Shown here: positions 36,550 to 46,329 of the stretch, in pieces
Numbering within the stretch: position 1 is the stretch's first letter
How the letters are laid out: the number at the start of each line of letters is the position of its first letter
NCBI GenBank assembly: GCA_947457465.1
Contig: CANGWB010000010.1
Coordinates: forward strand, 1-63,609
Direction of reading: 5' to 3'
DNA: 63,609 nucleotides
Source: Chitinophagaceae bacterium
GTDB taxonomy: Bacteria > Bacteroidota > Bacteroidia > Chitinophagales > Chitinophagaceae
Position numbers and translations under genes: made by a program
Notes under the pieces: generated by a model
What the model was told of the DNA's origin: nothing
Database searches by the model: none
The model's input: the letters and a program-made list of their open reading frames with translations, nothing else

Positions 36550-39500
36550 ATGCGAACGTTCCTCAAACTGCTTGCCTTTTCGTTTTCAGGTTTGTCATTC
36601 CTGCAAACATTTGCGCAACCCACTTTCCCCGAAAACGGCGTGGCAGACCCCCGACAGGGTTATTACGCCTTCACGCATGCCACCTTGGTGCAGCATGCAA
36701 AATCAACCATCACAAATGCTACCCTTATCGTTCGCGATGGGAAGATCATATCAGTTGGTTCAGGACTCCCAGTTCCGATCGGAGCGGTGGAGATCGATTG
36801 TACAAATAAATTCATGTATCCGTCTTTTGTTGATCTGTATGCTGAATATGGCATGCCCGCGCAACAGAACACCGGTCGCGGTGGAGGTTTCAACTTCGCC
36901 CAACAACCACAGCTGGAAACGGCAACAAAAGGTCCGTTCGGATGGAATCAGGCCATACGTCCGGAGGTCAACGCCTACGCCTCTTTCTCTATTAATGATG
37001 CACAAGCGAAATCCATGCGTGAGGCCGGTTTCGGTACCGTGTTGACGCACGTGCGCGATGGTATCGCCCGTGGTACCGGCGCACTGGTGACACTTGCCAA
37101 TGAAAAAGAGAATCTCGTGGTGCTGAAAGAAAAAGCTTCGGCACACTACTCATTCAGCAAAGGATCCTCCACACAAAGCTATCCCAGCTCCTTGATGGGC
37201 TCTATCTCCTTGCTTCGTCAGACCTATCTCGATGCCGAGTGGTACAAAAACAAACCCGCTTCAGAAGGTGTGAACCTGAGCCTGAAAGCGTTCAATGAGA
37301 ATCGTTCGCTGCCACAGGTATTTGAGGCGGGCGACAAGTGGAACGATCTTCGTGCCGATCGGATCGGTGATGAGTTCGGTACTCAATACATCATCAAAGC
37401 TGGACAGAACGAATATCAGCGCATCCGAGAAATGAAATCAACCAATGCCACCTTCATTCTGCCTCTAAATTTCCCACTCGCACAAGATGTGGAAGATCCC
37501 AATGATGCGCGATTTGTTTCACTGGGGGATATGAAACACTGGGAGCTGGCACCCACAATGGTTGCTGCTTTTGAAAAGGAAGGCATCCCATTTTGCTTGA
37601 CCACCTCCGACTTGAAGTCTGTTTCTCAATTTGCCACTGCCTTGAAAAAGGCGATGGAATATGGATTGAGCGAAACCGCTGCACTGGAGGCATTAACGCT
37701 TACCCCGGCTAAAACACTGGGCGTGGCAGATATGGTTGGCACATTGGAAGCCGGTAAACTGGCTAACTTTTTGATCACTACCGGTCCCTTATTCCAGGAT
37801 AAGACTCAGCTTCTTCACAACTGGATCCAAGGCATCAAATACACGATCAAGGAAGATGCGGGTTCCATCAACGGAACGTATACATTGGCTGTCAATGGTC
37901 CGGGTGGCACAGAGCAATTCACGCTCGAAGTGAAAGCCGGTGGAGCTACCACACTCTATGCAAAAGACACACTTCAGTCCAAACTTTCCGTGGATGGTAA
38001 ACAGATCAAATTCAGTTATGCACCCATCGCTAAACGTACTCGCGGAGGCGGCGCACCCGGAGCTGATTCTACCCGTCGCCCAACTGGCGGATTCGGTGGC
38101 AGAGGCATGGGAGCCATGACTGAGCAACTGCCTGTAACGGCTACTCGTTTGAGCGGATTAGTCAACGGTAGCAGTTGGAACGGGATCGGTACCGATTCGC
38201 TTGGTAATCCCCTCAGCTGGACGGCTTCATTGGTGAAAGCCGGCGAATACAAAACGGATAGCAGCAAACGTAAAGAGCTGCCAGTTGTCGGATCCCTGAC
38301 TTATCCTTTATTGCCATTTGGTTGGAAAGAGGATCAGCGCCCGAAGTCTGAAACCTTGCTCATCAAGAACGCAACGGTATGGACCAATGAGAAGGATGGA
38401 ATTCTCAAAGAATCGGATGTGTTGATCAAGAATGGTAAGATCGCAGCAGTAGGAAAAAATCTTTCCGATCCATCAGCCCGTGTGATCGATGGAACCGGCA
38501 AGCATGTCACCCCCGGCATCATCGACGAACACTCTCACATTGCAGCAGCCTCGATCAATGAAGGCGGACAGTCCGTTTCTTCAGAGGTGCGCATCGGTGA
38601 TAACCTGAATCCGGATGATGTCAACATCTATCGTCAATTGAGCGGTGGCGTAACCACTTCACATATTTTACATGGCTCCGCCAATGTAATCGGAGGTCAA
38701 ACGCAATTGTTGAAACTCCGCTGGGGTGGGAATGACGAAGACCTTAAGTTCCGTGCTTGGCCCGGTCAGATCAAGTTTGCATTGGGAGAAAACGTAAAGC
38801 GTTCGTCGTCTCCTCTTGGGAATAATCGCTATCCGGATACACGAATGGGTGTTGAGCAAGTGTTGGTGGATGCATTCACTCGTGCAAAAGATTATCAGCG
38901 TGCCTGGAAAGAATACGATTTGAACAAAGGCAAAAAAGGTTTTACCGGAACGGCTCCCCGTCGTGACTTGGAGCTTGATGCGCTTGTTGAGATACTGGAG
39001 AAAAAACGCTTCATCACCTGCCACTCCTATGTGCAAAGTGAGATCAACAGTGCCATGAAAGTGGCTGAACAGATGGGATATACCGTCAATACATTCACGC
39101 ACATCCTGGAAGGATACAAGGTGGCAGATAAGATGCTGAAGCACGGTGCGTTCGTTTCAACTTTCTCTGACTGGTGGGCTTACAAGATGGAAGTAGAGGA
39201 TGCGATCCCATACAATGCGGCCATCATGCAGAAAGTGGGACTGACCGTAGCCATCAACAGTGATGATGCGGAAATGGCTCGTCGGTTGAATCAGGAAGCA
39301 GCCAAGATCGTTAAGTATGGCGGGGTGACGGAAGAAGAGGCACTGAAGATGGTAACCCTGAATCCGGCGAAGATGTTGCATGTTGACGAAAAAGTTGGCA
39401 GCCTGAAACCCGGTAAAGACGGAGACATTGTTCTGTGGAGCGATCATCCATTAAGCATCTATGCAAAATCGATCTACACCATTGTGGATGGTACGATCTA

Positions 39501-39699
39501 TTTCGATCGTGCAAAAGATGAGCAAATGCAAAAAGAGATCGATGCGGAGCGTTTGCGGCTCGTGCGGAAGATGAATGGGGAGAAGCGTAGCGGTGCGCCT
39601 ACAATCCCTGCTCAGCCGTCTTATCAGTTCATGCATACTTGCAGTGATCATGGTCACAGCCATGGTTTATTGGTCATCGATGCCGACGAAACAAAATAA
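36550..39699 (+). CDS. Secreted tandem amidohydrolase-family protein: inactive-looking first half, intact second half
   Basis: 1049 residues with a signal peptide (LLAFSFSGLSFLQTFAQ). The first half (about 25-480) follows the amidohydrolase fold at its edges (ATLIVRDGKIISVGSGLP, MYPSFVDLYAEYG, ALEALTLTPAKTLGVADMVG) but has no HxH. The second half (about 600-1010) has the full set: TPGIIDEHSHIAAAS (HxH), ITCHSYVQSEINSAM, NTFTHILEGYK, AINSDDAEMARRL (Asp), then LNPAKMLHVDEKVGSLKPGK. A His-rich tail closes the protein (HTCSDHGHSHGLL), perhaps binding metal. Such enzymes hydrolyse cyclic amides or peptides in the periplasm or outside. A partner gene follows 20 nt downstream. Confidence 0.88.
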   Translation: MRTFLKLLAFSFSGLSFLQTFAQPTFPENGVADPRQGYYAFTHATLVQHAKSTITNATLIVRDGKIISVGSGLPVPIGAVEIDCTNKFMYPSFVDLYAEYGMPAQQNTGRGGGFNFAQQPQLETATKGPFGWNQAIRPEVNAYASFSINDAQAKSMREAGFGTVLTHVRDGIARGTGALVTLANEKENLVVLKEKASAHYSFSKGSSTQSYPSSLMGSISLLRQTYLDAEWYKNKPASEGVNLSLKAFNENRSLPQVFEAGDKWNDLRADRIGDEFGTQYIIKAGQNEYQRIREMKSTNATFILPLNFPLAQDVEDPNDARFVSLGDMKHWELAPTMVAAFEKEGIPFCLTTSDLKSVSQFATALKKAMEYGLSETAALEALTLTPAKTLGVADMVGTLEAGKLANFLITTGPLFQDKTQLLHNWIQGIKYTIKEDAGSINGTYTLAVNGPGGTEQFTLEVKAGGATTLYAKDTLQSKLSVDGKQIKFSYAPIAKRTRGGGAPGADSTRRPTGGFGGRGMGAMTEQLPVTATRLSGLVNGSSWNGIGTDSLGNPLSWTASLVKAGEYKTDSSKRKELPVVGSLTYPLLPFGWKEDQRPKSETLLIKNATVWTNEKDGILKESDVLIKNGKIAAVGKNLSDPSARVIDGTGKHVTPGIIDEHSHIAAASINEGGQSVSSEVRIGDNLNPDDVNIYRQLSGGVTTSHILHGSANVIGGQTQLLKLRWGGNDEDLKFRAWPGQIKFALGENVKRSSSPLGNNRYPDTRMGVEQVLVDAFTRAKDYQRAWKEYDLNKGKKGFTGTAPRRDLELDALVEILEKKRFITCHSYVQSEINSAMKVAEQMGYTVNTFTHILEGYKVADKMLKHGAFVSTFSDWWAYKMEVEDAIPYNAAIMQKVGLTVAINSDDAEMARRLNQEAAKIVKYGGVTEEEALKMVTLNPAKMLHVDEKVGSLKPGKDGDIVLWSDHPLSIYAKSIYTIVDGTIYFDRAKDEQMQKEIDAERLRLVRKMNGEKRSGAPTIPAQPSYQFMHTCSDHGHSHGLLVIDADETK

Positions 39700-39719
39700 T
39701 TATCTATCAATTCATCAAT

Positions 39720-41057
39720 ATGAAAAAGATATTTCTTTCTATTCTTTGTCTTTCCAGCCTGCTCCTTTCCGCCCAGGAAACCGTTTTGCCGGCTAAAGGT
39801 CAAACAGATCCGATTTATATCATCAACGCTACTATACATACTGGTAACGGACAAGTCATCGAAAAAGGTACGATCCGTGTGGAAGGTGGAAAGATCCTTG
39901 CGGTGGGAGATAACATTCCTGTACCCCGTAGTGCGAATATTCAGGTTGTCGATGCGGCGGGTAAACATGTATATCCGGGATTGATCCTCCCCACGAGTGC
40001 GTTGGGTCTGGTAGAGATCAGTGCGGTACGCGCCACACAGGATGTACGCGAGATCGGTGATCTTAACCCAAATGTTCGGGCATTAGTAGCATACAACTCT
40101 GATTCAAAAGTCATCAACACACTTCGTTCGAACGGTATTCTGATGGCAAACGTTGTGCCTCAGGGCAATTTTGTTGCTGGTTCTTCTTCTCTTGTTCAAC
40201 TCGATGCCTGGAACTGGGAAGATGCCGCTTACCAGGCAGATGGTGCTATCCATGTTTATTTTCCTTCCTTGATGGCAAGGCCCTCCGGTGGACGGGGCGG
40301 TATGGGAGGTTTCGGCGGGCCACAAGCTTCGGGCAGCGATCCGGTAAAAGAAGGTTTGGATAAGATCGAATCCTTCAAACAATTTTTGCGTGAAGCGAAG
40401 GCTTATCATGCACAACCCACACATGAGCAGACAAACCTGAAGTTCGAAGCGGTTAAAGGGTTGCTGAATAAAAAGCAGAAACTTTTTGTTCATGGCAATA
40501 CTGTTAAGCAATTGTTGGCAGCTCTTGATTTCGTTCAGGAATTCGGTGTGGATCTCGTGATCGTGGGAGGGAGTGAAAGCTATCAAGTGGCAGATCTGCT
40601 GAAGAAATATAATGTATCCGTTATTCTGCAACAGCCGCACAGCTTACCCACTGCGGAGGATGATGATGTAGATCAACCCTACAAAACAGCTGCTGCTTTG
40701 CAAAAAGCTGGTGTTTTATTTTCAATCTCGGATGATGATTCACAGACGCGTGGTCGTAATCTCGCTTTCAATGCTGGCACGGCTGCAGCCTATGGTCTCA
40801 GCAAAGAAGAGGCATTGGCAGCTATCACGCTGAATACAGCGAAGATCATCGGCGTAGCCGATCGTACCGGAAGCATTGAAGTGGGTAAGGATGCGAACAT
40901 CGTGGTGAGTGATGGTGATATTCTCGACATGAGAAGCAGCAATGTGACCTTCGCATTGATCCAGGGAAGAAAGATCGATCTGACGGATAAACATAAATTA
41001 CTCAATCAGCGTTTCGAGGAGAAATATGAACTGAATAAGGGGAAGAAAGGTTTTTAG
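39720..41057 (+). CDS. Secreted amidohydrolase-family protein lacking the HxH metal motif
   Basis: 445 residues, signal peptide MKKIFLSILCLSSLLLSAQ. The fold is recognisable from NATIHTGNGQVIEKGTIRV, GGKILAVGDNIPVPRSA, HVYPGLILPTSALGLVEISA, NAGTAAAYGLSKEEALAAIT, LNTAKIIGVADRTGSIEVGK and a final VIQGRKI-like ALIQGRKIDL. Where active enzymes have PGFID-H-H, this has PGLILPTSALG, so the two first metal ligands are missing; KLFVHGNT and SISDDDS keep possible later ligands. It resembles the first half of the upstream protein more than its active half. A Gly-rich loop (GGRGGMGGFGGPQASG) matches one in the upstream protein. Likely a pseudoenzyme partner. Confidence 0.83.
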   Translation: MKKIFLSILCLSSLLLSAQETVLPAKGQTDPIYIINATIHTGNGQVIEKGTIRVEGGKILAVGDNIPVPRSANIQVVDAAGKHVYPGLILPTSALGLVEISAVRATQDVREIGDLNPNVRALVAYNSDSKVINTLRSNGILMANVVPQGNFVAGSSSLVQLDAWNWEDAAYQADGAIHVYFPSLMARPSGGRGGMGGFGGPQASGSDPVKEGLDKIESFKQFLREAKAYHAQPTHEQTNLKFEAVKGLLNKKQKLFVHGNTVKQLLAALDFVQEFGVDLVIVGGSESYQVADLLKKYNVSVILQQPHSLPTAEDDDVDQPYKTAAALQKAGVLFSISDDDSQTRGRNLAFNAGTAAAYGLSKEEALAAITLNTAKIIGVADRTGSIEVGKDANIVVSDGDILDMRSSNVTFALIQGRKIDLTDKHKLLNQRFEEKYELNKGKKGF

Positions 41058-41091
41058 TACAGATCCGTTCGTCACATGGCTGAGCCAATCA

Positions 41092-41901
41092 TTAAATTGG
41101 CTTTCCGCAATGCGGGCATTTGGGTTCATTTCGATTTCTTCGGAATTCATCCAAAAAACCGGCGGTGATGATACCTGCTGGTAAAGCAAAGATGGCTACG
41201 CCGGTTAGCATGATAAAACCCGAGGCGATCTTTCCCGCCACTGTAACTGGTATCATATCGCCATATCCGGTGGTAGTCAATGTAACGATCGCCCACCAGA
41301 TCGAAACAGGGATACTGGTGAAAACATCTTTATTTACCGGATGCATATGCTCGGCGAAATAAACCGCGCTGGAGGCGATGATGATCAGAAAGATCATCAA
41401 TACCAGACTTAGTAGTAATTCATTTGATCGTCTCTTGAAAACATTGAGGATTAATTGAGTCGACTTCATGTAGGCCGTTAGCTGAAACAGTCTCAAAAAG
41501 CGTAGCAAGCGAAGCAGACGAATGATGCGCAGGTCAAAAGAAAAAACGGAAACCAGGTAAAAGGGGAGGAAGGCAAGTAGGTCGATCAAGGCTGCAGGAG
41601 TCAGCATATACTTCAAGCGTCCCCAGATCGGGTGTCGATATTTCGGGTCGTGGTTGCTGCTCCAAAGTCTGAGTAGGTACTCGGTGGTAAATATCAGTAC
41701 AGAAAACAGGTCGAAGTAGTGAAAGAAAGACTGTTCTGTTGGATCGTCATGGAAGGCAGGTACCGTTTCCAGCATCACCGCAAAAACATTCAGGATGATC
41801 AGGATGATGATAAAGATGTTGATGATCTTATCCCAACGTTCGTTTCCGATCACTTCTGGATGAAGCAGGCGGTGGATCCGGTGTTTGGTACTCTTATACA
41901 T
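41092..41901 (-). CDS. Voltage-gated potassium channel family protein
   Basis: 269 residues. Six membrane segments: IFIIILIILNVFAVML, LFSVLIFTTEYLLRL, LIDLLAFLPFYLVSVF, an S4-like FDLRIIRLLRLLRFLRLF with regularly spaced Arg, LVLMIFLIIIASSAVYF, and GFIMLTGVAIFALPAGIIT. The selectivity filter is TLTTTGYGDM in the pore loop at about residue 215. The C-terminus ends with CPHCGKPI, a CxxC pair like half of a zinc ribbon. The Arg pattern in S4 suggests voltage sensing. It converges with the amidohydrolase gene upstream in the window. Confidence 0.92.
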   Translation of the reverse strand: MYKSTKHRIHRLLHPEVIGNERWDKIINIFIIILIILNVFAVMLETVPAFHDDPTEQSFFHYFDLFSVLIFTTEYLLRLWSSNHDPKYRHPIWGRLKYMLTPAALIDLLAFLPFYLVSVFSFDLRIIRLLRLLRFLRLFQLTAYMKSTQLILNVFKRRSNELLLSLVLMIFLIIIASSAVYFAEHMHPVNKDVFTSIPVSIWWAIVTLTTTGYGDMIPVTVAGKIASGFIMLTGVAIFALPAGIITAGFLDEFRRNRNEPKCPHCGKPI

Positions 41902-41929
41902 CGATCTGCTGTTCTTCCTTTAGGACTCT

Positions 41930-44900
41930 TTATTCTTTGCCGTGACACTGCTTGAATTTCTTGCCACTGCCACAGGGACAAGCATCGTTTCTGCCGATGC
42001 GTGGACCGGATACGGCGGGTGCGGGCTTGTCGCGTTCATTAGCAGCGTAATCATCGCCCAAAGAATCTACTTCTTCTTTATTCACCTGCATCCGACTCAT
42101 ATCAGTCTTCTGTTGACGACCCTCTTTCACAACGGTTCGATCATCTTGAAGCGGAATACTGCTGTGTGTCAAGAATGAAACGATAGATTTGTTAACGTCT
42201 TCATTCATCGACCGGAACAGATTATACGCCTCCATCTTATAAATAACCAACGGGTCTTTCTGTTCTAGATAAGCGGTCTGTACACTTTGCTTCAGATCGT
42301 CCATAGAGCGCAGGTGCTCTTTCCAGGACTCATCGATCACCGCCAGGGTGATGGTCCGCTCCAGCGCATTGGTCAGCTCAGCACCACTTGTTTCCAGTGT
42401 TTTATTCATATTGGCAAGCACGCTCAGGCCACGTTTGCCATCGGTAAAGGGCACTACTACATTTTCAATGTGACTGCCTTGCTGAAGTTTGATGTTTTTA
42501 AAAACAGGAACGGATTGAACTTGCATTTCCTTTTTATGTCGTTCATAACGCTCCATCACTTCTGCATAGAGGGTCTCTGTCAGCGTATTGATATCCGTTC
42601 TGCTCAATTGTTCGCGGGTGATCGACGTGTCTACTCCAAAACTCATGATCACAGCCAGCTTGAATCCTTCATGATCTTCCTGCTCTCTGAATGAATGGAT
42701 CAGTCCTTCTGCCAAACTCACAAAAGCGGTATCAACATCCAGCGCCAGTCGCTCCCCGAACAACGCGTGATTACGTCTTTTGTATACTGCATTACGTTGC
42801 ATGTTCATGACATCGTCATATTCCAGCAAACGCTTACGGATACCGAAGTTATTTTCCTCCACTTTGCGTTGCGCCCGTTGGATCGAGCTGCTGATCCAAC
42901 TATGTTGGATCACTTCCCCTTCTTTATAACCCAGTTTATCCATCATGGAAGCGATCCGTTCACTGCCGAATAAGCGCATTAGGTCGTCTTCCAAGGAAAC
43001 ATAGAATTGAGAAGAACCTGGATCGCCCTGACGACCGGCTCGTCCGCGAAGCTGACGATCGACACGACGGCTCTCATGGCGTTCTGTACCGATAATGGCC
43101 AGTCCGCCTGCATCCTTCACGCCGGCTCCGAGTTTGATGTCCGTACCACGACCGGCCATGTTCGTGGCAATGGTAACTGCTCCTGGCATGCCGGCCTCGG
43201 CCACTACTTGCGCCTCGCGGGCGTGTTGTTTTGCGTTGAGTACGTTATGCGGAACTTTTTTTTGTTGCAACATCCGTGACAGTAATTCACTTACTTCGAC
43301 AGAGGTGGTGCCCACCAGTACGGGTCTGCCGGCATTCCGAAGGGATTCGATCTCTTCGATGACAGCTTTGTATTTCTCGCGTTTGGTTTTGAATACCAGA
43401 TCTTGACGATCGTCGCGGACCATTTTCAAATGTGTCGGGATACTGACTACATCCAACTTGTAAATACTCCACAACTCCGCAGCTTCTGTTTCTGCCGTAC
43501 CGGTCATCCCGCAGAGTTTGTGATACATCCGGAAATAATTCTGCAGTGTGATCGTGGCATAGGTTTGTGTAGCAGCCTCGATCTTCACATTTTCCTTGGC
43601 TTCAATGGCCTGATGCAATCCGTCTGAATATCGACGGCCTTCGAGGATACGACCGGTCTGTTCATCGACGATCTTGATGGCGCCATCCATCACAACGTAT
43701 TCGACGTCTTTGGCAAACAGGGTATATGCTTTCAAGAGCTGTTGAACGGTGTGGATGCGGTCAGCCTTTTGTGCATAGTCGGCTAAAACGGCTTCTTTCA
43801 ATTGAAATTTCTCATCAACAGAACCTTCCTGTTTCTCAACCTCGGCCAGCTTAACACCAATATCCGGGATGACGAAGAATTCAGGATCTTCTCCGGTTCG
43901 GGTGATCATCGCCAATCCTTTGTCGGTCAGCTCGACGGAGTTGTTTTTTTCATCGATGTGGAATAGTAGTTCGGAATCGACCACGTGCATATTCCGTTGT
44001 TGATCCTGCAGGTAATAATTTTCTGCTTTTTGCATTTTGACACGCACCCCGGGTTCGCTGAGGAACTTGATCACGGGGCCGTATTTGGGCAGTCCGCGAT
44101 AGGCGCGAAACAGATAAAGTCCGCCTTCTTTGGGATCTTCCTTTCCTTCGCTAAATAGTTTTTTTGCTTCATTCAGGCAATTGCGTACCAGTCGCTCTTG
44201 CTCCTGCACCAGTTGCTGAATTCGGGGCCGGTGAATGTGATATTGTTGGTCTTCGCCTTTCGGTACCGGACCGGAAATGATCAGGGGTGTACGCGCATCA
44301 TCTATCAAGACGGAGTCGACCTCGTCCACCATGGCGAAATGGTGTTTACGCTGTACCATTTCCTCGGGCGAATGCACCATATTATCACGCAGGTAATCGA
44401 ATCCGAATTCGTTATTGGTGCCGTAGGTGATATCTGCCAGATAAGCTTTTCGACGGTCTTCCGAATTGGGCTGATGTTTATCGATACAGTCTACGGTCAG
44501 TCCCAGCCATTCAAAGATCGGTCCGTTCCACTCCTGGTCACGACGAGCCAGATAGTCATTCACCGTTACCACATGCACGCCTGCACCGGGAAGTGCATTC
44601 AAATAAGCGGGTAGGGTGGAGACCAGGGTCTTACCCTCACCGGTGGCCATCTCAGCGATCTTACCTTGGTGCAAGACCGTACCACCGATCAGCTGTACAT
44701 CGTAATGCACCATATTCCAGGTGACGGTACCGCCGGCAGCCGACCAGCTGTTTTGAAAGACGGACTGATCGCCGCGAATTTGTATGTAATTTTTTTTGAT
44801 GCTCAGGTCGCGGTCCAATGCCGTTGCGGTGGATATGATTTCACTGTTTTGGCTGAAACGACGAGCTGTTTCCTTGATCACCGCGAATGCCTCAGGCAAT

Positions 44901-45223
44901 AGCTGTTCCAGTACTTTTTCCAGTTCCTGGTTGCGTTCTTTTTTGAGCTTGTCGGCTTCTTGGTAAATAGCGTCCCGGCCATTCAGGTCGGAAGCTGGCA
45001 AGGCCTCGGCTTCCTGTTGTTTGGCTGTGATCCTTGCATCGATGGGAGCCAGGAACTCAGCGATACGGGACCTGAACACCTGCGTTTTGCCACGCAGCTC
45101 GTCGTTCGAGAGGTTTTGATATTGCTGAAACTGTTCGTTGATTTTTCCGACAAAGGGTCGGATTTTTTGAACGTCTTTTTCGGATTTGCTGCCACCGAAT
45201 ATCTTGGAAAGTAAACCTAACAT
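41930..45223 (-). CDS. secA: Preprotein translocase ATPase SecA
   Basis: 1097 residues from ATG 45223 (MLGLLSKIFGGSKSEKDVQK). ATPase motor of the Sec pathway, at the inner membrane. Walker A is MATGEGKTLVSTLPAYLNAL, the DEVDSVLIDDARTPLIISGP segment carries Walker B, and motifs LVGTTSVEVSE and TNMAGRGTDIKLG lie in the second nucleotide-binding fold. The helical scaffold follows (IRKRLLEYDDVMNMQRNAVY). The tail carries the zinc-binding SecB/lipid-contact motif CPCGSGKKFKQCHG. The extra length over E. coli SecA is due to insertions usual in Bacteroidota (RGLPKYGPVIKFLSEPGVRV region). Divergent from atpG. Confidence 0.97.
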   Translation of the reverse strand: MLGLLSKIFGGSKSEKDVQKIRPFVGKINEQFQQYQNLSNDELRGKTQVFRSRIAEFLAPIDARITAKQQEAEALPASDLNGRDAIYQEADKLKKERNQELEKVLEQLLPEAFAVIKETARRFSQNSEIISTATALDRDLSIKKNYIQIRGDQSVFQNSWSAAGGTVTWNMVHYDVQLIGGTVLHQGKIAEMATGEGKTLVSTLPAYLNALPGAGVHVVTVNDYLARRDQEWNGPIFEWLGLTVDCIDKHQPNSEDRRKAYLADITYGTNNEFGFDYLRDNMVHSPEEMVQRKHHFAMVDEVDSVLIDDARTPLIISGPVPKGEDQQYHIHRPRIQQLVQEQERLVRNCLNEAKKLFSEGKEDPKEGGLYLFRAYRGLPKYGPVIKFLSEPGVRVKMQKAENYYLQDQQRNMHVVDSELLFHIDEKNNSVELTDKGLAMITRTGEDPEFFVIPDIGVKLAEVEKQEGSVDEKFQLKEAVLADYAQKADRIHTVQQLLKAYTLFAKDVEYVVMDGAIKIVDEQTGRILEGRRYSDGLHQAIEAKENVKIEAATQTYATITLQNYFRMYHKLCGMTGTAETEAAELWSIYKLDVVSIPTHLKMVRDDRQDLVFKTKREKYKAVIEEIESLRNAGRPVLVGTTSVEVSELLSRMLQQKKVPHNVLNAKQHAREAQVVAEAGMPGAVTIATNMAGRGTDIKLGAGVKDAGGLAIIGTERHESRRVDRQLRGRAGRQGDPGSSQFYVSLEDDLMRLFGSERIASMMDKLGYKEGEVIQHSWISSSIQRAQRKVEENNFGIRKRLLEYDDVMNMQRNAVYKRRNHALFGERLALDVDTAFVSLAEGLIHSFREQEDHEGFKLAVIMSFGVDTSITREQLSRTDINTLTETLYAEVMERYERHKKEMQVQSVPVFKNIKLQQGSHIENVVVPFTDGKRGLSVLANMNKTLETSGAELTNALERTITLAVIDESWKEHLRSMDDLKQSVQTAYLEQKDPLVIYKMEAYNLFRSMNEDVNKSIVSFLTHSSIPLQDDRTVVKEGRQQKTDMSRMQVNKEEVDSLGDDYAANERDKPAPAVSGPRIGRNDACPCGSGKKFKQCHGKE

Positions 45224-45311
45224 GATGCTGAATTGGGTGTATATACAGGTCTTCAAAAACCGGTCAAATCATCTTTTTAAGCCCGGAGGCTGACGAATTG
45301 TCGCGGGGTGT

Positions 45312-45319
45312 CAAAGATA
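45312..45319 (-). promoter_or_regulatory. Possible secA -7 box
   Basis: TATCTTTG on the minus strand is an exact -7 match, about 88 nt before the secA ATG. No -33 TTG at the usual distance, so moderate support only. Confidence 0.35.
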
Positions 45320-45399
45320 AGGCTTCAATGGCAGTGGTAGGAGGGGTGTAACCCCTGGTGTTGTGGACAGAACGGGATGGAAAATCGGCCCCGGATGCC

Positions 45400-45407
45400 T
45401 ACCTTCG
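45400..45407 (+). promoter_or_regulatory. Possible atpG -7 box
   Basis: TACCTTCG, one mismatch to TAnnTTTG, 26 nt before the atpG ATG. If real it lets atpG be expressed apart from the other ATP synthase genes. Confidence 0.35.
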
Positions 45408-45433
45408 CGCCCGAGGAATAAAACCCTTTTCTC

Positions 45434-46315
45434 ATGCCAGGACAACTCAAAGAAGTACGGACTCGGATCAAATCTGTTCAAAGTACCCAACAGATCACCA
45501 AGGCTATGAAAATGGTGAGCGCGGCCAAGCTTCGTCGGGCCCAGGACGCGATCGTTCAGATGCGTCCATACGCCAGCAAATTACAGGAGATGCTCAGCAA
45601 CATTGCCAGCAGCGCAGATGCCGCTGAGGCCCTGAGTCTGGCCGTTGAACGTCCGGTCGAAAAAGTACTGTTGATCGTCATCACCAGTGATCGCGGATTG
45701 GCCGGCGCCTACAATGCCAATGTGGTGAAACGCGCGAAATCGCTGGTGGCTGAGAAATATGCGGAAGCTGCCAAAAAAGGAAATGTACACATTTGGAATA
45801 TCGGCAAGAAGGGATACGAGAGCCTGAGCAAGTCCGGTTACAAAACTGATGCCCGTTTCAAGGATATATTCCTCAACCTGACGTTTGAGGCGGTACAACA
45901 AGCTGCCCAAGCGGCCATGAAGGCATATGAGAGTAAGGAGTACGATGTAGTCGAGATCATTTACAGTCAGTTCAAGAATGCCGCCACCCAACGTTTTGAA
46001 GTGGAACGCTTTTTGCCCATTCCGAAGGCATCCGGCACAGAGAATAAAACACAAACCGATTTTATATTCGATCCCAACCGCGACCAGCTCATTTCAGAGT
46101 TGATGCCCAAGATCCTGAATACCCAATTGTACAAAGCGGTACTGGATGCTAACGCTTCTGAGCATGGTGCCCGCATGACGGCAATGGATAAAGCCAGTGA
46201 GAACGCAAATGAAATGCTTCGCGGATTGAAGATCTCTTACAACCGAGCCCGACAGGCGGCCATTACCACCGAGCTTACGGAGATCGTCAGCGGTGCGGCT
46301 GCTTTGCAGGGCTGA
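45434..46315 (+). CDS. atpG: F1 ATP synthase gamma subunit
   Basis: 293 residues; the rotating central stalk of F1. The N-terminal coiled-coil helix is KEVRTRIKSVQSTQQITKAM and KMVSAAKLRRAQDAIV; the central VLLIVITSDRGLAGAYNANV and the C-terminal helix ENANEMLRGLKISYNRARQA with AAITTELTEIVSGAAAL are canonical. It is not next to atpA or atpD: secA lies divergently upstream and scpB follows 14 nt downstream. An atpG outside the atp operon is unusual. Confidence 0.97.
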   Translation: MPGQLKEVRTRIKSVQSTQQITKAMKMVSAAKLRRAQDAIVQMRPYASKLQEMLSNIASSADAAEALSLAVERPVEKVLLIVITSDRGLAGAYNANVVKRAKSLVAEKYAEAAKKGNVHIWNIGKKGYESLSKSGYKTDARFKDIFLNLTFEAVQQAAQAAMKAYESKEYDVVEIIYSQFKNAATQRFEVERFLPIPKASGTENKTQTDFIFDPNRDQLISELMPKILNTQLYKAVLDANASEHGARMTAMDKASENANEMLRGLKISYNRARQAAITTELTEIVSGAAALQG

Positions 46316-46329
46316 TGAATTAATGATCC

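Noticed and set aside
41084-41101. Hairpin GCCAAT/ATTGGC between the amidohydrolase and the channel genes as a terminator
   Set aside because: A 6-bp stem with little T-run that overlaps the channel stop codon is too weak to call.
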